64,000 nucleotides of DNA, taken from NCBI GenBank assembly GCA_019022495.1, contig JAFEKR010000008.1, positions 930,001-994,000 on the forward strand, read 5' to 3'. The position numbers were made by a program, and so were the translations under genes. Of this stretch, positions 44,370 to 56,102 are shown in pieces. The number at the start of each line of letters is the position of its first letter. Position 1 is the stretch's first letter. A model generated the notes under the pieces. That model did no database searches. It was not told the origin of the DNA and saw nothing but the letters and a program-made list of their open reading frames with translations. The DNA is from Epichloe hybrida. Its lineage: Eukaryota; Ascomycota; Sordariomycetes; Hypocreales; Clavicipitaceae.

Positions 44370-45158
44370 GGTGGAGGGCGGATTTCTGTGTTGTTGTGTT
44401 TTGAGGGGTTCCTGGGCTGGACTAGCTGATGATTCGGTGGGCTTGGTTTTTGTGTATCGGGCATGAGGGAGGCGTTGATGGGAGAGGAAAGTGCGTTCGT
44501 CTGTGTTTGGGACGTTGGTGGGATGGACGCGTTGCATGGCTGGGAGAGCTTATGCTGGATGACGCACGAGAAGATGGATGCATGGTTGCGCGGGCTTGGT
44601 TTTTTTATTTTGTTTATTTGGGGTTCTCACCTCGGGCTAGGCACGATGTTGGCGCTGGCTGTTTGTATTCATGCCTTTTGGGGCCGAGCTCGGCCTTTTC
44701 TGTTCAGGCAGGGAATGTGTGTGTTCTTGTCTGGTCCTTGTGCGGACGGAGTGATGGCGATGGCCATGTATCATGTATACATTGATTACACTAGCTGGCT
44801 ACCTGAATAGGGCTACTCCTAGTACTCCTACTGGTTTGTCATCAGGGAATCCCCTTTGGAATGGGAGAAAGAACCCCGTTGCCTAAAACTTATATTGTAG
44901 TTTGGGTGAAAGGTGACGGATCCTCTCAGATCATGTTGGGCATATCGTTAGTTCGGGCTTATTATTAGGGAAAGCGGAGCTTTGCCTGAGATTTGCGTTA
45001 TGCAAGGCGAAGGCAAGAGGGTGGAGTGAAGCTTCCCGCTTTCCCTTTATTAAAATAAGGTCGTCCTGTGGAGACGTCTCTTCTAATTAGTTAGACGCGA
45101 AATACTCTTCGGCGACTAGTCGAGAAATTTTTTCTGCCTCTCTTGACCGCCTGAGCTA
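44370..45158. other. Intergenic, transition to repeats
   Basis: About 790 bases. The left part is the promoter of the promethin-like gene, with T-rich tracts; the right part (44.8-45.15 kb) grows AT-rich. Open frames here are short and featureless. A run of G (45160-45171) marks the edge of the repeat array. Confidence 0.45.
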
Positions 45159-46735
45159 GGGGGGGGGGGGGTTCAATCAGATCATCAATCAGATCGTCAA
45201 TCAAATCGTCAATCGTCAATCAGATCATCAATCAGATCATCAATCAGATCATCAATCAGATCGTCAGTCAAATCGTCAGTTAAATCGTCAATTAGATCGT
45301 CAATCAAATCGTCAGTCAAATCGTCAGTCAAATCGTCAATCAAATCATCAGTTAGAAAGTCAGTCAAATCGTCAAATCGTCAAATCGTCAAATCGTCAAA
45401 TCGTCAAATCGTCAAATCGTCAAATCGGTCAAATCAGTCAAATCAGTCAAATCGGTCAAATCGGTCAGAAAGTCAGTCAAATTATCAATCAGATCATCAA
45501 TCAAATCGTCAATCAAATCGTCAGTCAAATCGTCAGTCAAATCGTCAAATCGTCAAATCGGTCAAATCGCTCAGAAAGTCAGTCAGATCATCAATCAGAT
45601 CATCAATCAGATCATCAATCAGATCATCAATCAGATCGTCAATCAAATCGTCAATCAAATCATTAGTTAGAAAGTCAGTCAAATCATCAAATCGTCAAAT
45701 CGGTCAAATCAGTCAGAAAGTCAGTCAGATCATCAATCAGATCATCAATCAAATCGTCAATCAAATCGTCAATCAAATCGTCAATCAAATCATCAGTTAG
45801 AAAGTCAGTTAAATCGTTAAATCGTCAAATCGGTCAAATCGGTCAAATCGGTCAGAAAGTCAGTCAGATCATCAATCAGATCATCAATCAGATCATCAAT
45901 CAAATCGTCAATCAAATCGTCAATCAAATCATCAGTTAGAAAGTCAGTCAAATCGTCAAATCGTCAAATCGGTCAAATCGGTCAAATCGGTCAGAAAGTC
46001 AGTCAAATTATCAATCAGATCATCAATCAAATCGTCAATCAAATCGTCAATCAAATTGTCAATTAAATCGTCAGTTAAATTATTAATCAAATCATTAGTT
46101 AGAAAGTTAGTCAAATCGTCAATTAGATCGTCAGTTAGATCATTAATCAGATTATTAATCAGATTATTAATCAGATTATTAATCAAATCATCAATCAAAT
46201 CATCAGTTAGAAAGTCAGTTAAATCGTCAAATCGTCAAATCGTCAAATCGGTCAAATCAGTCAAATCGGTCAAATCGGTCAAATCGATCAGAAAGTCAGT
46301 CAGATCATCAATCAGATCATCAATCAAATCGTCAATCAAATCGTCAATCAAATCATCAGTTAGAAAGTCAGTCAAATCGTCAAATCGGTCAGAAAGTCAG
46401 TCAGATCATCAATCAGATCATCAATCAGATCATTAATTAAATCGTCAATCAAATCGTCAGTCAAATCGTCAAATCGGTCAAATCGGTCAGAAAGTCAGTC
46501 AAATCATCAGTCAAATCGTCAATCAGAAAGTCAGTTAAATCGTCAATTAGATCGTCAGTCAGATCATCAATCAGATCATCAATCAGATCATCAATCAGAT
46601 CGTCAATCAAATCGTCAATCAAATCGTTAGTCAAATCGTCAGTTAAATCGTCAATCAAATTATCAGTTAAATCATTAGTTAGAAAGTTAGTTAAATTATT
46701 AATTAGATTATTATTAAATTATTAGTTAGATAGAA
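45159..46735. repeat. Low-complexity tandem array based on 12-nt units
   Basis: About 1.57 kb of near-perfect repetition. The basic units are TCAATCAGATCA and TCGTCAATCAAA, in 12-nt phase, broken by shorter (TCAAATCG)n runs and a recurrent block GGTCAGAAAGTCAGTCA. These form higher-order repeats of roughly 130-200 bp. Because the unit is a multiple of three with few stops, it is open on both strands: the minus strand reads as repeats like DDLIDDLI and the plus strand as SSIKSSIR. I consider these frames by-products of the repeat rather than genes. Internal variation is largely C/T and A/G changes. The array sits next to the AT-rich transposon block. Confidence 0.9.
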
Positions 46736-46904
46736 AAAAAACAGAAGTAGATAATAGTTAGCCTAGGCAGATACTGAGCTTTCCCTGCGCCTATGATGCC
46801 GATAAATTCGGGCAGCCATAAGGGTCTTGTTACAAGATATCCGCGTGCCAGCAGGCTTTCGTTCGCTCTTTGAACAACCCTGCATTCGCGTTTGCAATTA
46901 TTTA

Positions 46905-48245
46905 CTATTGGGGCGCCGTGTAAATCCCCTCAGATTCAGAATCCGTCGGAACTCCGTTTGGTTCTTTATTCCCTGGGGAATTGCCGTCCTTCCTGCCTGC
47001 ACCTACACCCTCCTTTCCAATAGCTTCCCCCAACCGATAGCTCGCTGGCCTCTCCCAGTTCCAATATGGCTCGCCCATCTGGTCCAGCTCTTTTCGAATC
47101 AAGACCGGAACAGGCCTCGTTTTCTTTCCTGTCACTTCCCCGTTTGGGCCATAAGTCAACACCAGCCCTAGCGGAGGCTTCGGCATCCATGGCCACCGTA
47201 CCCAGGTATCCATAGGCTCAAAAGTCCTCGATTTCCTTTCCGTGAGCCACGCATCCAAGACGCTTCGAAAGGTTTTGATATCACTGTCTAGCTTCACTTC
47301 GGGGTGTTTTGGCCACTCCATATGTAGTAGTGCCTCGGCATCTTGTTGCTCGTGCGGAAGCTCACGAAAATGCTCGTCTAGGGTGATTATCTCGTACAAA
47401 GTAAAGATAACACCCTTATAATCATCCCGATCAGGCGTATAGTGCTCTTCAATCATTATTGAGTAATTAAAGTCGAAGATTCGGAGATTATCTTCTTCAT
47501 CAATAACCAGGTTTCGTGCAGCTATATCTTGATGCATGATGCCATACCGATAGTTCAAGTCATCTACCACAGATAGAAGTTGATGAAACCACCGGAGACG
47601 AAATGGCCGAGTTCTGGCATCATTATCTTTAAGCGTGCCGCCGGGTATGAAGAGAGAAGTAAACCCGACGATCCCCCCATTTATATGATTTAGCACGACG
47701 GAATCGAAAGGTATTATGTGCGGATGGTCGCGAGGCAAGCGGCTCCAGCTATTCAGTTCATACCAGGTTCGAAACATGCCATTCTCCATGAACCAGTACT
47801 TGAATACGGCGGTCTTCTGGTGACTTTCTCCCACACATGGAGTTTCTTGGTAAGATACTAGGTCAACTTGAGGAGCTAGTCTGTCTAGCTCGGTTAAGCT
47901 TGCCAAAGAGACCACCTTAATTGGAAAAGAAAGGTCCAAGGCAGTCACAGGATGGCCGTTGACATACCAGGTTACATCATCTTCCTGGTTAGTTGATATC
48001 GTAATAGGCCCGTCCGGCTCTGAGAAGCGAATTCCGTAGACACCATTGCCAAGTCCGTCAAGATGTTTCCTGAGCTGCGCCATACATATTTCCTCGGTAT
48101 CATTGACATCTTGAACTGGGACAGGCGGGGCATATGTGACTGAGAAATGCCTTCTCTGGTCTAGGTCAGTGATGTGCCAAGTGTACGGACCGCCGGTAAG
48201 TAAGTTGCCCGATCCTGCCCAGAGACGCTCCTCAGGGTCGATCAT
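46905..48245 (-). CDS. Fungal kinase-like (PKL) protein
   Basis: An intronless frame from the ATG at 48245 gives 446 residues; an in-frame codon at 48308 upstream is a less likely start. It looks like the lineage-expanded protein-kinase-like proteins of filamentous fungi. A beta-rich N-terminal part (SVTYAPPVPVQDVND) precedes a kinase fold with AVFKYW (candidate ATP lysine), catalytic loop MHQDIAARNLVIDEE and the metal site IFDFNYS, where canonical kinases have DFG. The Lys, the HxD Asp with its downstream Asn, and the metal Asp are present, so activity is possible. The C-terminus is a Gly/Lys-rich tail. The frame is intact with normal codon use although it is caught between a repeat array and heavily mutated transposons. 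The function is unknown. Confidence 0.8.
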   Translation of the reverse strand: MIDPEERLWAGSGNLLTGGPYTWHITDLDQRRHFSVTYAPPVPVQDVNDTEEICMAQLRKHLDGLGNGVYGIRFSEPDGPITISTNQEDDVTWYVNGHPVTALDLSFPIKVVSLASLTELDRLAPQVDLVSYQETPCVGESHQKTAVFKYWFMENGMFRTWYELNSWSRLPRDHPHIIPFDSVVLNHINGGIVGFTSLFIPGGTLKDNDARTRPFRLRWFHQLLSVVDDLNYRYGIMHQDIAARNLVIDEEDNLRIFDFNYSIMIEEHYTPDRDDYKGVIFTLYEIITLDEHFRELPHEQQDAEALLHMEWPKHPEVKLDSDIKTFRSVLDAWLTERKSRTFEPMDTWVRWPWMPKPPLGLVLTYGPNGEVTGKKTRPVPVLIRKELDQMGEPYWNWERPASYRLGEAIGKEGVGAGRKDGNSPGNKEPNGVPTDSESEGIYTAPQ

Positions 48246-48649
48246 GCTGTTGGTGTTGTTAGGATAAAAAAATAAAAATAAATGAGGGGACAACGCATAG
48301 GTAAGCAAACTGTGGAGGGCCGGGCTGGTACTTGTATATTTTCAGCGGCATAGTTCCCCACAGTAGCTAGTCAGCTGATTTTGGAAGACGAGCTTGGTCT
48401 GCAAAGGTTGATTCGCCCGACAAAAACGGGGCATATTGACGACTGCGATCAGGCTGAACGAATGTGCGTACAGGAAAAAGGATCAGATTATTTTCGCCAT
48501 GAACGTTCGGCGATCAGCGTGTGGGAATACCAGGCTTCAAATATAGATATGTGTAAGTGTCAGGTAGGGGTGTAGATAGATGATGAAAAGTGTTCGATTT
48601 GATCAATCAGAGGTGCAGACGGCAGCCGACTTTTGTACCTAAAGGGTAC
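48246..48649. other. Flank of kinase-like gene, boundary to AT-rich block
   Basis: About 400 bases of mixed composition. It probably holds the promoter of the kinase-like gene. Composition changes sharply to AT-rich near 48.65 kb. Confidence 0.45.
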
Positions 48650-50905
48650 ATAGTGCGCTATAGTAATAACTAGTCTACGGAGGTACTTCTAATATATTCA
48701 TCTCTACTAATATCTTATCCTAGTTAATGCGCGCCCCTTGCCTATATATCTAATGCTTTAGGGAGCTCTTCCTAATATACCCCCTATAGCTAAGATAACT
48801 ATTAAAGCTAATAATCTAAGGTATAGGAAGAGATTATAAATAATCTCTAGTATTATAATTAGGTAGGAATCTCCCTTATACTAATTCTATAGTAGAAGTC
48901 CCTATGTATTTAACCTAATAGAGGCTTTATAAAGCTATCTATAGGCATCTTAGAGGTCTTTATCTAATTTACCTTAATATTACTTATTATACACTACTCT
49001 TAAATCTATATCTAATTTATATTAAGGTGCTTAAGGCTAGTTTAAAGCCTTCCTTCTGCATATTTAGTAATCTAGATTATTTACTTATTATTATACTAGA
49101 TAATTAAGAGCAGCGAAACACATATATTAATATTATAAAGTAGCTTACTAAGAGAAATACACTCTTTTATACTATAATTTAGGGTAAAGAGCTTTACTTC
49201 TATGCTTAAAGTTATTATGTAATATTACCTTCTAGACTTCTAATTAATTATAGCACTATATATAATAAAGACATAGCCTTGTGTTAACTTCTAAGTCTTA
49301 GGATTATTACTAAGTAAAGCATCTATGCTAGAAAACAACGTATTAAAGCTATCTATGCCTAAATATTATAAGCAAAGCTTCTTCGTGTTCTAAGCATATA
49401 ATAAAGCACCCTATACTAGCTTAATATGCTTTACTAATGGATTTATTATAAAAAAGGCTAGCTTTAAAGCTATAAACACTATATTAGGTCTTCTAATAAT
49501 GTAAAGGTACACTAAAGAGCCTATAATTACTCTATAGTAGCTAATTTCTTTATCTAAAGCTTTATTATTATTTAGGTAAATTATAGCTATTAGGAGAGGA
49601 GCTATAATTAAGCTCTTTAACTTATTATTAATAATATTAGGAATAAACTTCTAAGTAATCTTTTAAATATATAATTCCTATAATAACTACATCTCTTTAG
49701 TTTCGCGATTTCTAATGATTTTAATACCTAGAAACCACTTTAATTTACCTTAGTCCTTAATATCTAGGCTATTTATTAATTACTTATATAATTCTTTAAA
49801 TTCTACTTCAGATCTATTAGGGTAAAGCACTATAATATTATCTACGTAGAAAAACAGGATAAAATTATCCTTTATAAAGATACATAGGTCTTCTTTCCCT
49901 TAGATAAAGCTAAGCTTTAAAAGGAATCTCTTTAAATAAAGAAACTATTATTAGGGAGCTTCCTATAGCCTATATAATACTCTAATTATCTTCTAGAGAT
50001 AACCTTTTATGTTTATACCCTCTAGGGGCTTATAGAAGATAGGTTCTTTAAGTTCTACATGTGGGAAGGCATTCTAAATATTATATTATTAAGTATTAAG
50101 ATTATTAGTATAATAAACCGCAAGTAGTATTTATAGAGATTAAGAAGTAAGCATTATAGTATAGTTATTAAGGTTATCCTTTAGTTATTAATTATCTTAT
50201 ACTACTATTTAAGCCTTAAACTTTATAACTATACTCTTTTTATTAGTTTTATATTTAAAAACCTAGCTAAGGTTAATAATTTCCTTATGCTTATTAGGAT
50301 TAATTAGTTCCTTAGGTATATTCTCCTAGTAGTTTAAGAATAGAAGCTTTAAAAGCTCCTTTATAATTGCTTCCTTCTAGTAGTTATATAATAATACTAT
50401 TACCTAATAATAATAGGTAGGTTCTAGAGGTATATCTTTAATATATAAATTATACTAAGTTCCTTAGAGTGCTATAAAGAAAGTAAAAGAAAACTATACT
50501 TACCTAGCTTTCCTTAAATCCTTTTATTAATATTTTCTAGTTATAATATTATTTAGATTAATACTATTATTATAGGGACTAGGATTCTCTATAGTCTTAC
50601 TACTCTTAGTAGTAATTTCGCTAGTCTCTATAGTAGTCTCCATGTGTTTAGCTATTACGTTACTTATAAATTCATTAATCTTATAAAATAGCGTATTATT
50701 ACCTTATACCTAAAGCTTTATATTCTTTATAGTAACTAGCGCCTTATAAGAAAAGTTAGGAGGGGTTAAAAGAGCACTAATATAGCTGCTTTCTTGCCCT
50801 AATGTATAAGGTAGTGTTTTTGCTTTAAACTGATCGTTTCCTTGCTCTGTGACTAAGGGCTGAAAGTCGCGATTCTCCTCTTCTAGGTCCATTCCGATGA
50901 GGTCT
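48650..50905 (-). mobile_element. RIP-degraded copia-type retrotransposon remnant
   Basis: An AT-rich stretch full of stops. On the minus strand around 49.8-49.9 kb the broken translation still shows a reverse-transcriptase core with a Y-V-D-N box and flanking hydrophobic residues, the Ty1/copia pattern (YVDD changed). A 60-codon frame at 50710-50892 is its longest intact piece. CA and TG dinucleotides are scarce and TA abundant, as RIP leaves. The right end stops abruptly at the start of the gypsy element, suggesting interruption by it. Confidence 0.6.
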
Positions 50906-53900
50906 TGTCAGGGGCACGGAGGCCAGGGAGTCACGGACAGGACGGTCACATGATAGAGCCCTCGGATAAGCCCTAGATCGCATAGATAACTAAGTAGCTG
51001 CTAGGTAGCTATATATATATAGTAGGGTATTTAGATAAGGACTACCTATAAGAGTTATAGGAGGTTAGAGTTTAAGACCTTTATATACCTACCCCTAAGT
51101 AGTAGCTCTCTAGCTATAATTAAGAGTCTTAGCCTTTACTTTATTTATATCTCTCCTACTATAGTTATAATAAGTTAAACTCTTAAACCCTTTTAGGAAA
51201 ATAGACTATTAGCTAGATTTAAATATAAAGAAGCTATAGGATATTTACTTAGAATATACTTATACTACCTAGTAAGGAAGCCCTAAACCTATAGCGCCTA
51301 AGTAGTAACCTAAACACTTTAACTATAGAATATAATAGGGTATAGTAGATGCTACCTAACTAATATAGTAACCCTAGATCTAGAAATAATAATAATTTAG
51401 ACTAGCTATAGAGGTAACATAAGGTTACATAAGCCTAGCTATATAATACTTACTTAAGATAAGAGATCTTAGAAATAGAAGTATAGCTTAAAGAAATAAA
51501 AGCAGACCTATAATTAGCTAGATTAGGTAGAAGACCTATAATTACCCCTTAGATAGACGCACTAATAAATCCTATATTCCTAGGTTTCTTACCTAATAGT
51601 AAGTTTATAATAAGTATATACCTATAAAGCTTTATTAAGATATAGTATAAGGTACTTATATATAAGGGAGACACTTATAAGAATTTATAAGTATATTTAT
51701 AGGATTTAAATATGCTATTCTAGCTAGACCTAAGAACCTTCTAGGATAATAGAATAAAGGTAGTGTATACTAGTAGCTACCTAGCTAATAACACAAAGCA
51801 ATAATAGATACGTTATGTAATAGTAAATAGGATAGTTAACTATATAGCCTATACCTAGGATAGATTTATATCTTAGCTAAATACTAGTGTAATAAATAAA
51901 GATATAAGGTACTTAGAAGCTACTAGGACGCTACTAAACCTTAGGTAAAAGCATGATTAATCTTTCTAATCTTTCCTAAGACTCTAGATAAAGGTAAAAG
52001 CCGAATTACCTAACTAGATCCCCTTATATCTAAGGATAGTAATATTCCTAAATAGCTTAAATAACACTATAAGGTAGTATATAGTTAGCTAAGAGTTCCT
52101 TATATCTTAGAGCTACCTATAAGGCTAAGGTAAAAAAGCTAAAGTTATAATAATATCTATAATAAAGAATTATAATAGAAGCTATAATAAAGAAAGCAAG
52201 AATAATAAAAGATAATGCTCTAGCTTACCTGTAGATAATTCATAGTAAGGTTCCTAATAATAGGGCATAGGCTAGAAGCTATTTAAGTATTATAAATACA
52301 GTAGCCCTAGATATAGTTTAAACAGATGTAAAGTGGTAGACTGCTTAATTTACAAGAGTAATAAGCATACTACTAAGAAGTATAGAGATAGTAGTAATAA
52401 ATCTTTAGACCTAAATAAAATTCTAATTAATTTAGCATAGGCCTAGGATAATAGTCTTACTATAGAGAAACTTATAGATAAGAGAATAAGGATATAGGTA
52501 TCCCTATAGTAAGATAACTACTAGTTAGTAGTGCTAGCGCTATTTAATATAGGAGCGGAATATTTAATAATTTACTCTAAGCTACTATTAAAATAGAACT
52601 AGAAAAATATAGTAAAAGTAAAGGTAACACTAGAAAGTATAAGTAAGAATAAGATCTTATACTAAGGAATTTTATATAGACTAGTTAAGGTAAAGGATAG
52701 CATAGGCTATATAAAGGTTTACTAAGTTAGCTACTATGTTATTAATACTAGAGAAGGAATGCTCCTAGGAATAGATTAGACCCTAGAGTATAAACCTATA
52801 GTAATGGATTAGAAGTAAGGTTTTTAGAGGTTCCTAATAACTAAAGAACGTATCATATTTACTTTAGGCAAGTAATAACTACATAAGGTAGCAAAGCAGT
52901 CTTCTATTACGCTATTACTAGTATTACTAAAAGCTAGAATAGTTAAACCTAAAGTAAAAGAGAGGGATACTAATAAAGTTTTATTAACGGATAACACACT
53001 AAGTAATAACCTAACTTATAATATAGTTATAGTAATAGCGGAAGGTAATATCTAGCCCCTAAAGAAAAAGAAACTTAGAAGTGTGATAGCGCTCTAGGTA
53101 GTATTTTACAAGGAGCTAGTAGCGTTTATATAAGAAATAGATAGTAACATACCCTAATAGCAAATCCTAGAGGAGTACGTAGAATTTACAGATGTGTTCT
53201 TAAAAGATTTAGCTAGTAAGCTTCTAGAACTTAGGGGCTACACTTATATAATTAAATTAGAAGAAGGGAAACAGCTACTATAGGGACTTATATATAACCT
53301 AGTGGAAAAAGAGCTAGAGGTGCTTAGGGAGTACCTTATAAGTGCGTAGGAAAAAGGATAGATTAGAAGATTAACAAGCCTAGCTAAAGCCCTGATTTTG
53401 TTTATCCCGAAAAAATTAGGGAAATTAAGGCTTTATGTGAATTATAGGGGTCTTAATAGGATTACTATTAAGAATAAGGCCCCCTTACTATTAATCTCTG
53501 AAATTCTTAATTAACTAGTAGGCGTAAAAGTCTTTATATCTTTGGATCTTTAAGAGGCATACTACTAGCTACGTATCCGCGAGGGTAATAAGTAGAAGAT
53601 AGCGTTCTAATGCTACTATGGATATTTTAAGTACCTTATTATGCCATTTAGATTAGTAAACGCACTAGCTACTTTTTAGGAATATATTAATAACGCGCTT
53701 AAGGGACTTATAGATGAATTCTATATTATTTACCTTAATAACATCCTAATATATAGTAGTAACCCTATAAGATATATAGAGCATGTCAAAAGGGTGCTAG
53801 AGTAACTTTAGGACGCGAATCTCTATGTTAACCTTAAGAAGTGCTAATTTTTAGTATTATAGGTGAAATTCCTAGGGTTTATTATATCTAAAAATAGCAT

Positions 53901-55871
53901 TAAGATAGAACTATTAAGGGTTAAAGCTATTACAACCTAGCTAATACCCTATAGTGTGTTTAATATTTAATTATTCCTTAGGTTTATAGGGTTTTACTAA
54001 TACTTTATAAAATAGTATAGTAAGGTAGTAGTCCCGCTAATAAACTATCTAAAGGGTATTTAACTAGCGGAGTTTAAGCTAGAGCCTAGTAAACTTATAG
54101 CATTTAGAGAACTCTAAAAGAAGTTCTAGGAGGCACTAATCTTAGTGCACTTTAACTTACTTTATCCACTAAGAGTAGAGATAAATATATCTAGTTACGC
54201 AATTAGAGCTATACTTATAATATTAGTGCTAGGTAGCTAGCACCTAGTGGCGTATTTTTTAAGGAAGTTAACTAATATTAAGCTTCGCTACTTAACCCTA
54301 GATGCTAAGTTATTAGCAATCTAAGAGGCATTTTAGGCCTAGAGACACTACCTTATATATTTAACTTACTAGATTACGGTTATAATAGACTACCTTAATT
54401 ATAAGTACCTAGCTATAAAGCTAAAGCTATCTAGTAGGCAGGTAATAGCATTAGATAAGCTTTATCTATTTAATTTTAGGATTAAATATTATGTAAGTAA
54501 GCTAAACCCTGCTAATGCCCTGTTAAGAAAAGTAAATTATATTAGTAAGAAGCATAGGGCAGAGGCTATATCCTTATAGCTACCTAACTTCTTAGCTAAG
54601 TTTATAGATGCTAAGTAGTAAGGGCGCTATATATATAATAGTGTAGTTATAGGCCCTAAGGTTATATTACTTAGCGTAGTTAATAGTTTATTACAAGATT
54701 ACTACAAGGGCTATTCTAGCCTCTAGGGTTTTAAGAAGATATAACTTAATTATATTATTAAGGAACCTAATAGTCTTGTAAAGCCTATAAGTAGTACGCT
54801 AACTAGGTTTACTAATTATAAGCAGCAAGGTTACGCCTTATCTATATTATTTAATATTTCTGTAAGTCTAGCAAGCCTATAGGTTAGGAGTCTAGCTAGG
54901 TTAGTAGTTAGTAAGTAATATAAGCACCCCCTTAAAACGCTGCTTAGCTATAATTTATTTATAAGTCTAAAAGCACACTATAAGCTAGCCACTTATAGCA
55001 GTGTTATAGCAAGAATATAGGTAGTCTAGTAAACCTCTTCTAAGTTTATGCGTAACGCTTATCTTCAGTATATAGAATTAGAGACTTTAATTTAAGTTAT
55101 ATTATTTTAAGCATAGCAAGGTAATAACTTTACTATAGGTTAGAGGAAGCTGCTTAAGAGTAGTAACCTAGAAGTATTATAGATATAGTCTATTAGGCTC
55201 TCTAAGCTATTAATGTTTAAGAATAGAGTTTTTATTCTAGTAGGTATAAGAAAGGAAGTTCTAATGCTTACCTATAATAACCTAGTAGTAGGCTACTAAG
55301 GAGTTAGTAAGACCCTTTGCTAAATTACAAACTAGTACTACTAGCTATTAATAAAGAAAGACACTAAGTTATATATATAAACTTACATAAGCTATTAAAC
55401 TTTAAAGCTAAGGTATTATAAACCCTATAGCGAGCTAGTAGCGCTGCTAGTGCCTAATTAGCCTTTTTAAGAATTATTAATAGACTTTATTATAGGGCTA
55501 CTACCTGTAAAAGACATAAACTAGACTTATAATATAATCTTAGTTATTATAGACTGTTTCATAAAGTATAGTATTTATATCCCTGTTTTAACACATATAA
55601 CTAGCAATAGGTTAGCTACTGTATTCTTAGAGTACGTTTTTAGGGATTATAGCGCTCTAGAGGGCATTGTTATAGACTAGGGTTTAACTTTTACTAGCAG
55701 GTTTTAGATAACCTTTTATTACCTTATTGTAACTAAGTAGTAACTAAGCACTGCGTTCCACTTGTAGATAGATGGTTAGATGGAATATTTAAACTAAGTT
55801 TTGGAGCATTATTTAAGAGCCTTTGCTTGCTTTGACTAAACTGATTAGGCTAATAATCTTTTAATGGCATA

Positions 55872-56102
55872 TGTTGGTTACACCAAGGGATTGGTATGCA
55901 CTAGTGCAACGTAGGGTCAGGTTCAATGATATAATAAGGTCTAAGGATCGAAGCTATCTATAGCGTTGTGTGGCTATAAGAAAAAGGGGACGCGAGTCAC
56001 GTGTGTGCCTCGCGTACAGGTGCGGCCAATTATAGTGCGGCGCTGCCGCACGTGCTCCACTTTCCTAGTAGTTAACCTAATGTTAACCTAGTTGTTATAA
56101 CA
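55872..56102 (-). repeat. LTR of copia element (3' LTR)
   Basis: 231 bp, TGTTGGTTAC...TTATAACA. It aligns end to end with 61915-62145, with almost only C/T and G/A differences. It carries a GC-rich core around 55985-56075. Confidence 0.9.

Noticed and set aside
44429..44810. Two overlapping plus-strand frames of about 115 codons
   Set aside because: Low-information hydrophobic translations over a T/G-rich promoter region; no start context or homology pattern.
45956..46658. Minus- and plus-strand ORFs inside the 12-nt repeat array
   Set aside because: They are forced open by a stop-poor unit whose length is a multiple of three, on both strands at once, with no start context or non-repeat domain.
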